DNA from: Blastocatellia bacterium AA13
GTDB lineage: Bacteria; Acidobacteriota; Blastocatellia; UBA7656
NCBI GenBank assembly: GCA_003222245.1
Contig: QHVH01000007.1
Coordinates: 248,001-312,000, forward strand
DNA length: 64,000 bases
Direction: 5' to 3'
Positions 8,037 to 18,022 of this stretch are shown in pieces. The position numbers and the translations under genes are program-made. How positions within the stretch are numbered: the stretch's first letter is position 1; each line of letters begins with the position of its first letter. The notes beneath the pieces are model-generated. The model was not told the origin of the DNA, searched no databases, and saw nothing but the letters and a program-made list of their open reading frames with translations.

Positions 8037-9794
8037 CTACTTCAGTCGGTAGACCACCGTCTCTGCGTCACGCATCGGTATCGGAAATCCCGCCAGGCGA
8101 TGGAATCTCTCGGGATGCTCTTTGATAAAGGCGTCCATATATCGTTCCATGGGCGAGACCCAATCCGCTTTGTCCAGTCCCGTGCGCACAACTATGTATT
8201 GGCAGCGTTCGAGCCGATCCTTCGCCGACTCGACCACGATCCAATCGACATCCACTACGGGATTGCCGGCCCTTTGATGCGATAAGAGCCGCGCATACAT
8301 TGCTGTCGAAGACGGGTTCACGTATGGAAGATTAACTATGACTCCGACTCGAGGCGCGGCCCCCGCCGAAGCCAGGCGCGTGGTCGGCGACACCGACTCC
8401 AAAGGATTCATTGGCCGCGACGACGCTAATGGTTCGCCGCGATCACCTTCGGCGGCATCGGCTTCGACGGCGCGAATGACTTCGGTAACTCCCCAATCGT
8501 CACTCAGAGGTCGATGGTCGAAACCGAAATAGTTTCTAGCAAACACCATCCAGCGAAATCTCGGCATATCTATATACTTGCCCATCCCGTCCCTTGGCCA
8601 TTGAGCATTAAAGAAGCTCACAAAGGCCCAGACCGCTATTAGAGCCGCCGAGCCGAATCTAAAAGACATCGACGCGCGGCCCGCGCCTCTGATTGCGCCG
8701 AGCCAGCAAACGGACAGAAGCGCGACCGCGGGGAGAATCGGGACCGTATACCGCAGATCTTTATTCGCAACCAATGCGAACCCTACCATGCCGCTGAGCA
8801 GCCACAGATACAAAAGGACGCTTTCACTTCGGAATCGTATCAATGAAAAGATCAGACCGATAAAAAAGAGGCCGCCGAAGAGGATCTGAATGTGCTCACT
8901 TATCAACCCGTGGACATAAAACGCGTTCGACATGAATGAAAACAGCGGCGCTTCATTCTCGTTGATCGCGGCCTCCTGATTCACTCGGTAGATCGAAATC
9001 ACGTCATTCAAATGAGGCGCGTACCAAATCGCCGCCGCCGCGACCGCAACCAGGCCGCTCAAAAGCAGATTGCCGACGGGCTTGAGCTTACGGGACCATA
9101 ACACGCGACCCGTTACATAGACCGCCGGTAAGAAAAGGAAGAACGGATAAGTTTGCTTGGTCAACATCCCGAGACCAGCGACCAGACCAAACAAGATCGC
9201 GCGGCGGCTCGACGAAAAATCATCTGCTTGAATCAACAGCTTGACGCTGAATGCAGTAATCGCAAGCAGCGGATAGTCCAGGAATGCATCGTGAAGCAGC
9301 CACGCCGGAAAATGGTAACAAGTCGTCAGGAGAGCGGCGATTACTCCCGGTGTGGCAATCGAGCGAATAACGCCGCGACTCGATGCCTGAACCCCCTTGG
9401 ACGATAAATCGCTTTCCAGTAACTGCTCATCACCTGAATACAACTTCCGCCCGATCCAGTTGATTGAATAGAGGAGCAACGCAAGCGAGAGCAGGTTTAC
9501 GGCGATTCCGGTGAGTCTCGACGCGCCCAGAACGATAAAGATCGATGCCGTGGTGAGGTGAACAAGAGGCGCGTAGTAATGCGGCTCAACAAAAAACTCG
9601 TCGGCGAAGCCTCTGAAGTTCAAGTGCGCGAGTTGAGCATAGTAGTCGTAGGCTGCGCTTATATGATCAGCGGGATCCCAGGGCGGCGGCGTCCGATCTT
9701 TGAGAACCCAGGCTGCCGTTGAGGCGGAGAGAACCAGAAAAATGAGTGCCAGAGCTAGTCCCGCGGGCGTTACTCTGAGTCTGGCTAGCTTCAC
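8037..9794 (-). CDS. Polytopic membrane glycosyltransferase, GT39/ArnT-like
   Basis: 585 residues with about ten or more hydrophobic segments. After the first membrane helix comes WDPADHISAAYDYY, the acidic-residue loop region typical of GT39/GT83-type enzymes that take sugar from a polyprenyl phosphate donor and transfer it on the outer face of the membrane. The C-terminal 150 residues are soluble and poorly conserved. Acceptor and donor cannot be told from the sequence. About 140 bases separate it from the metzincin start; both genes read on the minus strand and might share a transcript. Confidence 0.75.
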   Translation of the reverse strand: MKLARLRVTPAGLALALIFLVLSASTAAWVLKDRTPPPWDPADHISAAYDYYAQLAHLNFRGFADEFFVEPHYYAPLVHLTTASIFIVLGASRLTGIAVNLLSLALLLYSINWIGRKLYSGDEQLLESDLSSKGVQASSRGVIRSIATPGVIAALLTTCYHFPAWLLHDAFLDYPLLAITAFSVKLLIQADDFSSSRRAILFGLVAGLGMLTKQTYPFFLFLPAVYVTGRVLWSRKLKPVGNLLLSGLVAVAAAAIWYAPHLNDVISIYRVNQEAAINENEAPLFSFMSNAFYVHGLISEHIQILFGGLFFIGLIFSLIRFRSESVLLYLWLLSGMVGFALVANKDLRYTVPILPAVALLSVCWLGAIRGAGRASMSFRFGSAALIAVWAFVSFFNAQWPRDGMGKYIDMPRFRWMVFARNYFGFDHRPLSDDWGVTEVIRAVEADAAEGDRGEPLASSRPMNPLESVSPTTRLASAGAAPRVGVIVNLPYVNPSSTAMYARLLSHQRAGNPVVDVDWIVVESAKDRLERCQYIVVRTGLDKADWVSPMERYMDAFIKEHPERFHRLAGFPIPMRDAETVVYRLK

Positions 9795-10030
9795 CTGTGC
9801 GGCAGATTATTATGGACGGCCTTCCCGCCGGTCAAGCCTCGATATCACCTGATATCTGATAGAGCCGTCTGTAACTCTCTCTGTTTTTTCGTCAAAAACC
9901 GGATGGCGATTTTTTTGAGCCCAAGCTCATATTTTCTGTTTGACGTTTCGGCGATTCAGATTAAAATCAACCGGACCGGTGGAATTTCATCCGCTGTTGA
10001 AACCCAAAATTAGGGGAGCTGGGAGGAAGA

Positions 10031-11287
10031 ATGAAGCTGCTGAGAATCTCGATCATCGCTCTGGTCCTTTGCGCGGGCGTCCTTGTCGTTGCTTCAACTC
10101 GAATCGAAGCGACCGGATCCGGCAACGTCTCAATCACCTTCAGCAAAGACGTCGCGCCAATCTTCTTCAAAAACTGCGTACAGTGCCACCGGCCCGGTGA
10201 AATCGCACCGATGTCACTGTTGTCGTACAAAGAGGTCAGGCCGTGGGCTCGATCCATCAAGGAAAAAGTAGCTACCAGACAGATGCCGCCCTGGCACGCC
10301 GATCCAGCTTACGGACATTGGGACAATGACCGGAGGCTCGCGCAGAAAGACATCGAGACTATAGTAAAGTGGGTCGATGGCGGCGCGGTCGAGGGCAATC
10401 CTAAAGACCTTCCCGCGGTTCCCGCCCATACCGAAGGATGGCAGATCGGAAAACCGGATGTCATTTTCTCCATGCCGGAGGAATTCACCGTTCCCGCCGA
10501 AGGCGTCGTTCGTTATCAGTACTTCCCGGTTCCAACCAACTTTAAAGAAGATCGATACATTCAAGCGATGGAAGCGCGCGCCGGAGACCTTTCGGTCGTT
10601 CACCACATCGTGATCTACGTGCGCGAGCCCAACGCGAAACAATCCAAGAAGCTCGATCTTGGCGAAGGACTTCTCGGAGCGCTCTCACCCGGAATGACGC
10701 CGTTCGTCGCCGCGCCCGGCAAAGCAAAGCTGATCAAAGCCGGTTCGACTCTCATGTTCCAGATGCATTACACGCCGAGCGGCAAGGAGACCAAGGACAA
10801 ATCCATGGTCGGATTGATCTTTGCAAAAGAGCCTGTGAGCCAGGTGATCACCACGAGTGCCGCGTTCGACGTTCGTTTCGAGATACCGCCCGGCGCCGAG
10901 AACTATGAAATCAAGGCTGCCTACGAGTTCGAACAGGACTCGCACATAGTCAGTCTGATGCCGCATATGCATCTTCGCGGAAAAAACATTGTCTACAAGG
11001 CCACTTATCCGGACGGCAGATCGGAGATTCTGCTGTCGGTTCCTAGATATGATTTCGGCTGGCAGGTTTACTACTATCCCCAAGCTCCGATAGCGATGCC
11101 GAAGGGCACAAAGCTCGAAGCCATCGCGCACTTCGACAATTCGACCAAGAATCCGTTGAACCCGGATGCCGCCAAACCGGTTCATTTTGGCGAGCAAACT
11201 TGGGATGAAATGATGAATGGGTTCTTTGACTACACGGTCGACAACGACCGCGCACAGACTCGCGCCTCACGCAGCGGAAGCAAGTGA
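10031..11287 (+). CDS. Secreted c-type cytochrome / copper type II monooxygenase-like protein
   Basis: 418 residues with a signal peptide (residues 1-22). The N-terminal domain has one haem c motif, CVQCH (C49, C52, H53). The second domain carries His clusters like the copper sites of ascorbate-dependent monooxygenases: VVHHIVIYV (about 190) and MPHMHLRG (about 311-318). A GGGAGGAAGA leader before ATG 10031 fixes the start, and a clear terminator follows. A paralogue lies at 23436-24965. The fused architecture is frequent in Acidobacteriota; its substrate is not known to me, and an extracytoplasmic oxidation is the reasonable guess. Confidence 0.8.
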   Translation: MKLLRISIIALVLCAGVLVVASTRIEATGSGNVSITFSKDVAPIFFKNCVQCHRPGEIAPMSLLSYKEVRPWARSIKEKVATRQMPPWHADPAYGHWDNDRRLAQKDIETIVKWVDGGAVEGNPKDLPAVPAHTEGWQIGKPDVIFSMPEEFTVPAEGVVRYQYFPVPTNFKEDRYIQAMEARAGDLSVVHHIVIYVREPNAKQSKKLDLGEGLLGALSPGMTPFVAAPGKAKLIKAGSTLMFQMHYTPSGKETKDKSMVGLIFAKEPVSQVITTSAAFDVRFEIPPGAENYEIKAAYEFEQDSHIVSLMPHMHLRGKNIVYKATYPDGRSEILLSVPRYDFGWQVYYYPQAPIAMPKGTKLEAIAHFDNSTKNPLNPDAAKPVHFGEQTWDEMMNGFFDYTVDNDRAQTRASRSGSK

Positions 11288-11308
11288 GGTCGTAGACAGT
11301 ATGGACTT

Positions 11309-11336
11309 AAAGGCGGGCCTTTGTGCCCGCCTTTTT
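11309..11336 (+). terminator. Rho-independent terminator
   Basis: AAAGGCGGGC (11309-11318) pairs with GCCCGCCTTT around a six-base loop, ending in a T-run at 11332-11336, 22 bases past the stop of the cytochrome gene. The remaining bases to 11526 show no gene. Confidence 0.85.
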
Positions 11337-11526
11337 GCATGCGTCGGTCGCCAAAAGCGCGGTACTGAATCTTGATGAGCTCATACTGAACAAGAGGACG
11401 GTAATGGTTCTCAAAAAAGCGGTCGAACTAGCGGCGAGGAAGCCTCTCAGTGCCGGTAAAGATCACTTCCTGATCTTATAACTCGAATCCTTCGGTAGAA
11501 GGCCTTAGCGTCATACCTTCTGCCAG

Positions 11527-12657
11527 CTATAAACGTTCGGCGAGAACGGCGGCAATTCTTCGAGCCGCGCGGCCGTCCCCAAAAGGATTGACCGCAGCGC
11601 TCATCCGCTCATGTTCGGAAGAGTCGTTGAGCAGGCGGGAGGTCTCTTCTACTATTTGATCCCGATCGGTCCCGATGACTTTACCGCCGCCCGCTTCAAT
11701 TAACTCCGGTCTCTCGGTGACTTCGCGAAGCACAAGGACGGGTTTGTGAAAGGACGGAGCCTCTTCCTGTATTCCCCCTGAGTCGGTAAGCACGATGTAA
11801 CAGCGGGCCATCACCTTCAACATATCCGAATAAGATACGGGTTCGAGAAGATGAATGCGGTCGATGCCTCGAAGCTCTTCGCGAGCCACCTGCCGCACGT
11901 TCGAGTTCAAGTGAACGGGATAGACGATCTCGATATCGCTGAATGTTTCGGCGAGCGTCCGTAGAGCGCCGCACAGCGCGCGGAGCGGTTCGCCATGATT
12001 CTCCCTTCGATGCGCCGTTACCAACACAACGCGCTTGCGGTTAAAGTCGATTTTTGAAATCGTCGGATCGCTGAACTCGCCGCTCGTATCAATCGACATC
12101 AATGCGTCGACAATGGTGTTGCCCGTGATAAAAATTGCCGAATCGGGCGCCCCTTCGCGCAAGAGGTTTTCGCGAGCCCGCGTTGTCGGAGCGAAGTGCA
12201 TATCGGCGAGACAGCCTGCTATTCGCCGATTCACCTCTTCGGGAAACGGGTTTTTGCGATCGAATGACCGCAGCCCCGCTTCTACATGGCCGATACGGAT
12301 TCCTTGATAGAATGCAGCCAGCGCCGCCGTCATCACTGTTGTGGTATCGCCCTGGATCAAAATCGCGTCGGGCTTCAGATCGGCAAGCAGCGCCGAGACT
12401 GCCGAGAGCGACCGTGACGCGAAATCCGCGAGTCCATGGTCCTGCCTCATTAGCGCGAGATCAAAATCCGGCTTTATGTCGAATACGGAAAGGACCTGAT
12501 CGAGCATCTCTCGATGTTGGGCCGTCGCGATTACAACGTGTTCGAAGGGGCTGTCTGGGCGGCTCAGTTCACGAATGACGGGGGCCATCTTTATGGCCTC
12601 CGGCCTTGTGCCTATTATGCTTGCTACTCTTCGATTTCTCATGCGTCGGCTATTCAA
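11527..12657 (-). CDS. wecB: UDP-N-acetylglucosamine 2-epimerase (non-hydrolysing)
   Basis: 376 residues opening with the family signature IGTRPEAIKMAPVI, followed by the UDP-binding QGDTTT, the acidic/His region GHVEAGLRS, and LTDSGGIQEEAP near the C-terminus. The enzyme converts UDP-GlcNAc to UDP-ManNAc in the cytoplasm for surface polysaccharide synthesis. This fits the glycosyltransferases at 8037-9794 and 14954-17530 in the same neighbourhood. Two in-frame ATGs (12657 and 12642) are both plausible starts; neither has a strong ribosome-binding site. Confidence 0.92.
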   Translation of the reverse strand: MNSRRMRNRRVASIIGTRPEAIKMAPVIRELSRPDSPFEHVVIATAQHREMLDQVLSVFDIKPDFDLALMRQDHGLADFASRSLSAVSALLADLKPDAILIQGDTTTVMTAALAAFYQGIRIGHVEAGLRSFDRKNPFPEEVNRRIAGCLADMHFAPTTRARENLLREGAPDSAIFITGNTIVDALMSIDTSGEFSDPTISKIDFNRKRVVLVTAHRRENHGEPLRALCGALRTLAETFSDIEIVYPVHLNSNVRQVAREELRGIDRIHLLEPVSYSDMLKVMARCYIVLTDSGGIQEEAPSFHKPVLVLREVTERPELIEAGGGKVIGTDRDQIVEETSRLLNDSSEHERMSAAVNPFGDGRAARRIAAVLAERL

Positions 12658-12770
12658 TCGAGCGCGGAACAGGCTACAGCCGATAGGTTACAGGTGAGAA
12701 GGGACGAGGGCCAAACATAAATAATAAGAGGCGCCTGACTAATAAGGATGAATGCGAAGCAGCCCTCTTC

Positions 12771-14726
12771 TTACGATCCTGCCGCCGCTGACTTTCTCAG
12801 CATCCAGCCGTACAGCCACACGATTAGCCCCACAAAACCCAGCAGTCCGAGCCAGGGCGCAAGCACGAAATTCTCCGGCACAAGGCCAATCGGAGCATCT
12901 TTTGCGAAGCCGACGATGAGGCCCGCATTGATCACGCCCCAAAGGCTCTCTCCGACAATCAACCCCGACGCCACCAGCGTCCCGAGTCGCTCCGCGCGTT
13001 CAGGGTTCCGAGCCAGGCGGGCACGACGGTCATACCAATGGGAGATCGATGCGCCGATGACTACCGCGAAGGTTGCCGACATCGGCAGGTAGATTCCAAT
13101 GCCGACCGCGAGCGGAGGGATGCGCAGTTTCTTCATCGCTCCAAGCGTCGTGTCGAGCACGATCAAGCCGACGCCGACTAGCGCGCCGATGCCGATCATC
13201 TTCCACTCGAGGTTTCCTCCGATCACTCCCTGGGCAAGCGCGGAAATGAGCGTAGCCTGCGGAGCCGGCAGAGGATTCGGGGCTACAACGCCAACGTTCG
13301 CCGCGCCGGCGAATCCATAGGCCTTCGCGAGCAGGTTGAGCACCGATGGAATCACCGCGGCTCCGGCGGCCACGCCCACTATGAGCGCGATCTGCTGGCG
13401 CATCGGAGAAGCTCCGACCAGTTGGCCCGTCTTCAAATCTTGCAGGTTGTCATTGGAGATCGTTGCGCAGGCGAAGACGATGGCAGTCACAAAAAGCGCG
13501 AAAGCCACGAGCGCCGGCCGCGTTTGCTCCGTCGGCGTCACCGCTATGGCAAACGCCGATGCCCCCAGCAATATCGACAGAATACCTACGCCCGAAATCG
13601 GGCTGTTCGATGCACCGATCAAACCCGCCATGTAGCCGCAGATTCCCGCGATTAGAAAGCCGCCCAGCAAGACGAACGGCACGGCGATCAGCGTAAGCGT
13701 TAGCGCGTGCGGGGCGAGGACGGTCGACTTCACAAACGAAAATGCCAGCCAACCCGCGATTATCATGCATCCGGCTGTGAGGACGAGAATCCACTGAGGC
13801 GACAGGTCGCGATCGAGGTCGTCTCTCGTCCCCTTGGCTCGAGAAGCTGCGAGCGTGCTCACCAATCCGCCAATCACCGGTTTGGTCAATCTGGCGAGCG
13901 TATAGATGGCCGCGATGCCGATCGCTCCGGCGCCGATGAACCGGACCTGGGTCCGCCAGATCATGGTGGTATGCGCGGCTAGACTGACTCCATCCGCGGC
14001 CGGGGTCATCGACGTCAATATCGGAACGGCTATGGCCCAGGCGGTTATAAGGCCGGTGAGCATTGCCATTCCTACCGACAAGCCGACTAGATGCCCCGCC
14101 CCAAGTAGTGCGAGCGACCAGGCGATGTTATATCCGCTCGAAGCCAGGGCTCCGAGGCGTAAGAAACCAGTGACTTCAGCGGCGGCGATGCGCGTTGCCG
14201 TGACGATCGCGAATCCGCCGGAGGCGATCGCTCCGAGAGTAACGGCTACCAGCCCTTCTCTTGCTTCGCCAGTCTCGTCTTTCGTTTCTCCACGCGTGCC
14301 CGATCCGACTTTCAGCACTTCTGCCGCGGCAACGCCTTCCGGATAGGGCAGGTCGGAGGTCGTCACCAACGCGCGTCGCAGCGGTATCGTGAATAACACG
14401 CCGAGCACGCCGCCGCTGACACAGATAAGAAACGACTGCCAAAACGGAAAGCCCGTCCACCATCCGACGATCACAAGTCCAGGCAGAACGAATATGATCG
14501 CCGAGAGCGTTCCGGCCGCCGACGCAACGGTCTGGACGATGTTGTTTTCGAGAATCGACGAGTCTTTTACAGCGCTGAGGATTGCCATCGAGATCACCGC
14601 CGCCGGGATCGACGAGGCAAAGGTAAGTCCTACCTTGAGCCCGAGGTAGACGTTTGCAGCCGTAAAGATCGTCGTAATGAGTGCGCCCAGAATCAGGCCG
14701 CGTATGGTGAGTTCCCTGGGTTTCAT
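12771..14726 (-). CDS. OPT-family oligopeptide/metal-chelate transporter
   Basis: About 650 residues with a dozen or more hydrophobic segments. The N-terminus MKPRELTIRGLILGALITTIF followed by NVYLGLKVG is the usual opening of bacterial OPT proteins, and ASNSPISGVGIL in the middle is the conserved OPT loop. The family moves small peptides or metal chelates across the inner membrane with proton symport. I chose ATG 14726 because the frame upstream to 14804 (MPTLEPHATVL...) is not OPT-like; ATG 14735 is the alternative. It is followed by wecB on the same strand after 113 bases. Confidence 0.87.
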   Translation of the reverse strand: MKPRELTIRGLILGALITTIFTAANVYLGLKVGLTFASSIPAAVISMAILSAVKDSSILENNIVQTVASAAGTLSAIIFVLPGLVIVGWWTGFPFWQSFLICVSGGVLGVLFTIPLRRALVTTSDLPYPEGVAAAEVLKVGSGTRGETKDETGEAREGLVAVTLGAIASGGFAIVTATRIAAAEVTGFLRLGALASSGYNIAWSLALLGAGHLVGLSVGMAMLTGLITAWAIAVPILTSMTPAADGVSLAAHTTMIWRTQVRFIGAGAIGIAAIYTLARLTKPVIGGLVSTLAASRAKGTRDDLDRDLSPQWILVLTAGCMIIAGWLAFSFVKSTVLAPHALTLTLIAVPFVLLGGFLIAGICGYMAGLIGASNSPISGVGILSILLGASAFAIAVTPTEQTRPALVAFALFVTAIVFACATISNDNLQDLKTGQLVGASPMRQQIALIVGVAAGAAVIPSVLNLLAKAYGFAGAANVGVVAPNPLPAPQATLISALAQGVIGGNLEWKMIGIGALVGVGLIVLDTTLGAMKKLRIPPLAVGIGIYLPMSATFAVVIGASISHWYDRRARLARNPERAERLGTLVASGLIVGESLWGVINAGLIVGFAKDAPIGLVPENFVLAPWLGLLGFVGLIVWLYGWMLRKSAAAGS

Positions 14727-14953
14727 AGCGCGCATCTTATACGCAGAAAGCGATCCGCACAAACTGATACAAAGGACTGTCGCATGCGGCTCCAATGTTG
14801 GCATTCGGCCCGCCTACTCGGGCTCCGTCGACTAATCTTTGTTCGACTAAACTCGCCGTTTGACTGTTATGTCGGAAGACTTCGATGAGCCCCTCGAATA
14901 CTTGAAGAATATTCAAAGTGAAACTTCTCTTAGATAGACATCTTTTCTTTGGT

Positions 14954-17530
14954 TTATCGAGCAATGCTGTTAGCGGCATCGACCGCGGGTTCTATTTGAG
15001 TGAACGTAAGCTGCGCGTGTTTATGTGGAACCCACTTCACTTTCCATTTATTTTCGAAGCGCCGGCGATTTTCGTCAAATAGCTTTTCATACTCGCCGCT
15101 TTCGATGAGGCTTTTGAAGGTGGCTCGTCCAATGTGGTGGATGAATACGTCGGCGGCGCAAATGACGCGATAGCCTTGTGCTTTCACGCGGTAGGCGTAG
15201 TCGTCATCTTCGAACATACCAATCCTGAACTGCTCGTCCAGAGGGCCGACCGCATCATAAACCCGGCGGCGCAGGGCCACACAAAACATCGCGAGCATGT
15301 GAACGTCCGCGACTTCACCGTCGCGGGCCCAACTCTGCTGCCGCGCGAAGGTTTCCATTTCACCCCAGGTTCTGTAAGGAACCTCGATCCGCGCTTCGTT
15401 CCCTACGAAATTCGTTAGAGGGCCGACCATTCCAATCTTGGCCGATTTCAAATGGCGCAGGAGCCTCGTCAGCCATCCAGGAGTGACAACCGTATCGTTG
15501 TTCAGCAGAACAATGTATTCGCCGGCGGCGGTCGCAATCCCCTGATTGGTCGCCCGGGCAAAGCCTTCATTGCTGCGATTCTGAATGACTCTAATATTGC
15601 GGTGATGGCCCGCCATAAAGCGGACGTAATTAGACGTTCCGTCCGCGGAGTTATTATCTACTACTATGATTTCATAGTTCGGATATTCGGTGTTTCTTAT
15701 AATGCTTTCAATGCACAGCCTCGTCAGAGCCACATTGTTATAGGTAACCAGTATGATCGAGGTCCGCGGGCATTGAGCCGATATAACTTCGTTTATTTGT
15801 CTATAGCGCGCTTCCCAGGTCTGGCTTTTCGCAAACGCCCTCCGCCGGACGGTCAGCTCCGTGTCGCTTTCCCGCACCGCGATATCAAGGCTCTTCACAA
15901 AGCTCTCGGAATCCTCGGAGATGTAGACGATATCATTGCACTCGAGCAGCTCGGGCATCGCCACTGAGACTACAGGCTTGCCCGCGCTCAGATACTCATA
16001 GAGTTTCACCGGATTCGTAGCCTCGGTGACCGGATTGATCTTGAACGGTATTATGCAAACGTCGAAGTGGAACAAGTATTCCGGCATCGCACGGTATTCT
16101 TGATGTCCCAGCAGCCTGACGTTCGGCAGCTCTTCAAGAGGCGACACATCTACGTCGAATACTCCTCCGAGAAGAATGAAGGCATATTCCGGCCGCTGTC
16201 GCGCCGCGAACGCGACCAGCTCAACATCGAACCAGTCGGTGATAGCTCCAAAGTAACCGATTATGGGATGCGGTATATCTCTCAGAAGCGAGTTAGGCTG
16301 GCAGCGTTCCTCGTAGAACTCATAGTCCACCGCATTGCGCGCCAGGATGATGTTGGATGTGTTGGCGCGCCACTTTTCATGCAGGCGGCCTGAAGTCACA
16401 ACCATCGCATCCGATTGTTGCGCGAGTTCGGCCTCCACTTCGAGGAGGCGTTTATTCACGCCTGGAAAATTCTCCCACTCGTCCATGCAGTCATAGACGA
16501 CCTTCCAACCCCAGTTCCCGCGGATTTCAACAGCCAGCTTTCCCCAGGAACTTATCATCACATAAGCAATCGCTTCGTTGATGTTGTAAGCTCGACGAAG
16601 TTCATCAAGCGAGCGAAGAAGCGCCGCTTTATTGTCTCCGTCGATTACTTCAGAATTCACTGTTGCATGCCGGGCAGCCGCAAGACTGACCTCGTAGAGG
16701 TTTTCGCCTATTTCGCTAACCAGCGCGCGAGGCTCGGACTCGTCGGGTTGAAACCTGCCGGCGCTCAGGTAGAAGACCCGGTGGCCCTGCCTGGCGAACT
16801 GCGACATTATCTGCTGCGGTCGCTGATAACGATATTCCCAGTCGATTATCGAAAAGCAAACCACGTCCGGACGCCGCTGTGGAACCGGCAGCTTTTGCGC
16901 GTCCAAAATATCGTTGAGCACTTCCTGATGGGCTTCGGGAAGGAGCGGCAGAAAGAGATAGTAACCGTCCTTCTCCTTGCGATGATGGCTCGGATAACGG
17001 CGCGCTGCGCGCTCGAACACGGCCCGCAGGGCCTGTTCTTCGCTCGCGTCGATCGCTTCTTGTTGGATCTCCGCCGAGCCGCCGATGACAGCTTCGTCCT
17101 CTCCCGGCGCCGGCTTGGATCTCTGTTCCGAGTTGTTGTTCTCATTGCGGGCCGCTTCCGTCTTCGCGCGGCCTCCGCGCAGCCGCCGCAGAAAGGGAAG
17201 AATAAATCCGTGCTTGAGTGGACCGTAGAGGTTCAACACGCGCCATCCCAGGCTGCTCTTCAGCCTGGTCAGCTCCGCCGTCTTTGCTTTGAGCTGAGCC
17301 GCAAGCTGGCTGCCCGAGTACATCTGTTCTTGAAGATATCGTTGAGCGAGTGCGAGCTCACCCTGGAGCCACGCTACGGCTTTATGATTTTCGGCTATGG
17401 TCTTTTCGAGCTCGTCGATTCTTGCGGAATAAGATGTGAGGGCGGCATCCCGCTCCGTGAATGTGCGATTATCCGACTGCGGATCACTCTTCAAGTCAGT
17501 CCCGACCGGGACTATTTCCTTCCTCACCAT
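14954..17530 (-). CDS. Two-domain glycosyltransferase (GT4-like plus GT2) with coiled-coil N-terminus
   Basis: 858 residues. Residues about 25-95 form a coiled coil that ends in a linker, LKSSLGWRVLNLYGPLKHGF. Residues about 205-560 are a GT-B family transferase (VCFSIIDWEYRYQRPQQIM, later LYEYLSAGKPVV). Residues about 570-830 are a GT-A/GT2 domain (TSIILVTYNNVALTRLCIES, VVDNNSADGTSNY, LLNNDTVVTPGW, GMFEDDDYAYR). Such proteins build cell-surface glycans in the cytoplasm. The partial gene at the right edge of the window carries a close match to the linker motif, hinting at a shared polysaccharide pathway. Confidence 0.88.
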   Translation of the reverse strand: MVRKEIVPVGTDLKSDPQSDNRTFTERDAALTSYSARIDELEKTIAENHKAVAWLQGELALAQRYLQEQMYSGSQLAAQLKAKTAELTRLKSSLGWRVLNLYGPLKHGFILPFLRRLRGGRAKTEAARNENNNSEQRSKPAPGEDEAVIGGSAEIQQEAIDASEEQALRAVFERAARRYPSHHRKEKDGYYLFLPLLPEAHQEVLNDILDAQKLPVPQRRPDVVCFSIIDWEYRYQRPQQIMSQFARQGHRVFYLSAGRFQPDESEPRALVSEIGENLYEVSLAAARHATVNSEVIDGDNKAALLRSLDELRRAYNINEAIAYVMISSWGKLAVEIRGNWGWKVVYDCMDEWENFPGVNKRLLEVEAELAQQSDAMVVTSGRLHEKWRANTSNIILARNAVDYEFYEERCQPNSLLRDIPHPIIGYFGAITDWFDVELVAFAARQRPEYAFILLGGVFDVDVSPLEELPNVRLLGHQEYRAMPEYLFHFDVCIIPFKINPVTEATNPVKLYEYLSAGKPVVSVAMPELLECNDIVYISEDSESFVKSLDIAVRESDTELTVRRRAFAKSQTWEARYRQINEVISAQCPRTSIILVTYNNVALTRLCIESIIRNTEYPNYEIIVVDNNSADGTSNYVRFMAGHHRNIRVIQNRSNEGFARATNQGIATAAGEYIVLLNNDTVVTPGWLTRLLRHLKSAKIGMVGPLTNFVGNEARIEVPYRTWGEMETFARQQSWARDGEVADVHMLAMFCVALRRRVYDAVGPLDEQFRIGMFEDDDYAYRVKAQGYRVICAADVFIHHIGRATFKSLIESGEYEKLFDENRRRFENKWKVKWVPHKHAQLTFTQIEPAVDAANSIAR

Positions 17531-18022
17531 TGCTTACTCTTGTCTGACAGGGCCTGTGGGCCGCAATCCAAAACTTCTACAAATCTTCGTGGGGCGACAG
17601 TCGGCCGATTCGTTCGTGCTTCGGAATTCGCCGTTATCTTATCGTTATCGGCGTAGACTATCTGCACCGATTAGAGTTCGCAAGTCTGAAGCACAGTCTG
17701 AAGCACGTCGCTTCTTAAGAACGCCCATAAACGTCCGCGTATCTGAGAGTCTCCAGCAGCTAAGAATCCCTCCGTTGTAACGCAATGACACTCGGCATTC
17801 TGGTTGCGTTTAAAAGGGGACTCGCTTGGGTGAGCTGAAATGCTGTTCGCTAATAGACCAGAAACGAATGTTTGCAGTGCGTATATGTATGCAGGTTGGG
17901 CACGAACAGAATCGCAACGCGAGCAATCCTACAAAACCAAGCAATCATACGATGATTTCGCCGAGCGCATACGAAAGATCGCGTCAAATAAGATTCTTTA
18001 AATCAGAACAGATGGAGGTGAA
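17531..18022. other. Non-coding gap between divergent genes
   Basis: No convincing gene in about 490 bases. It must hold the promoters of the minus-strand glycosyltransferase and of the plus-strand SDR operon. A short direct repeat (GTCTGAAGCAC twice, near 17691-17714) is the only structure I see. GGAGG at 18014-18018 is the ribosome-binding site of the next gene. Confidence 0.5.

Noticed and set aside
16415-17656. Plus-strand open frame of more than 400 codons
   Set aside because: It lies exactly antisense to the two-domain glycosyltransferase, whose motifs are clear. No ribosome-binding site or domain in the antisense product; a GC-rich shadow frame.
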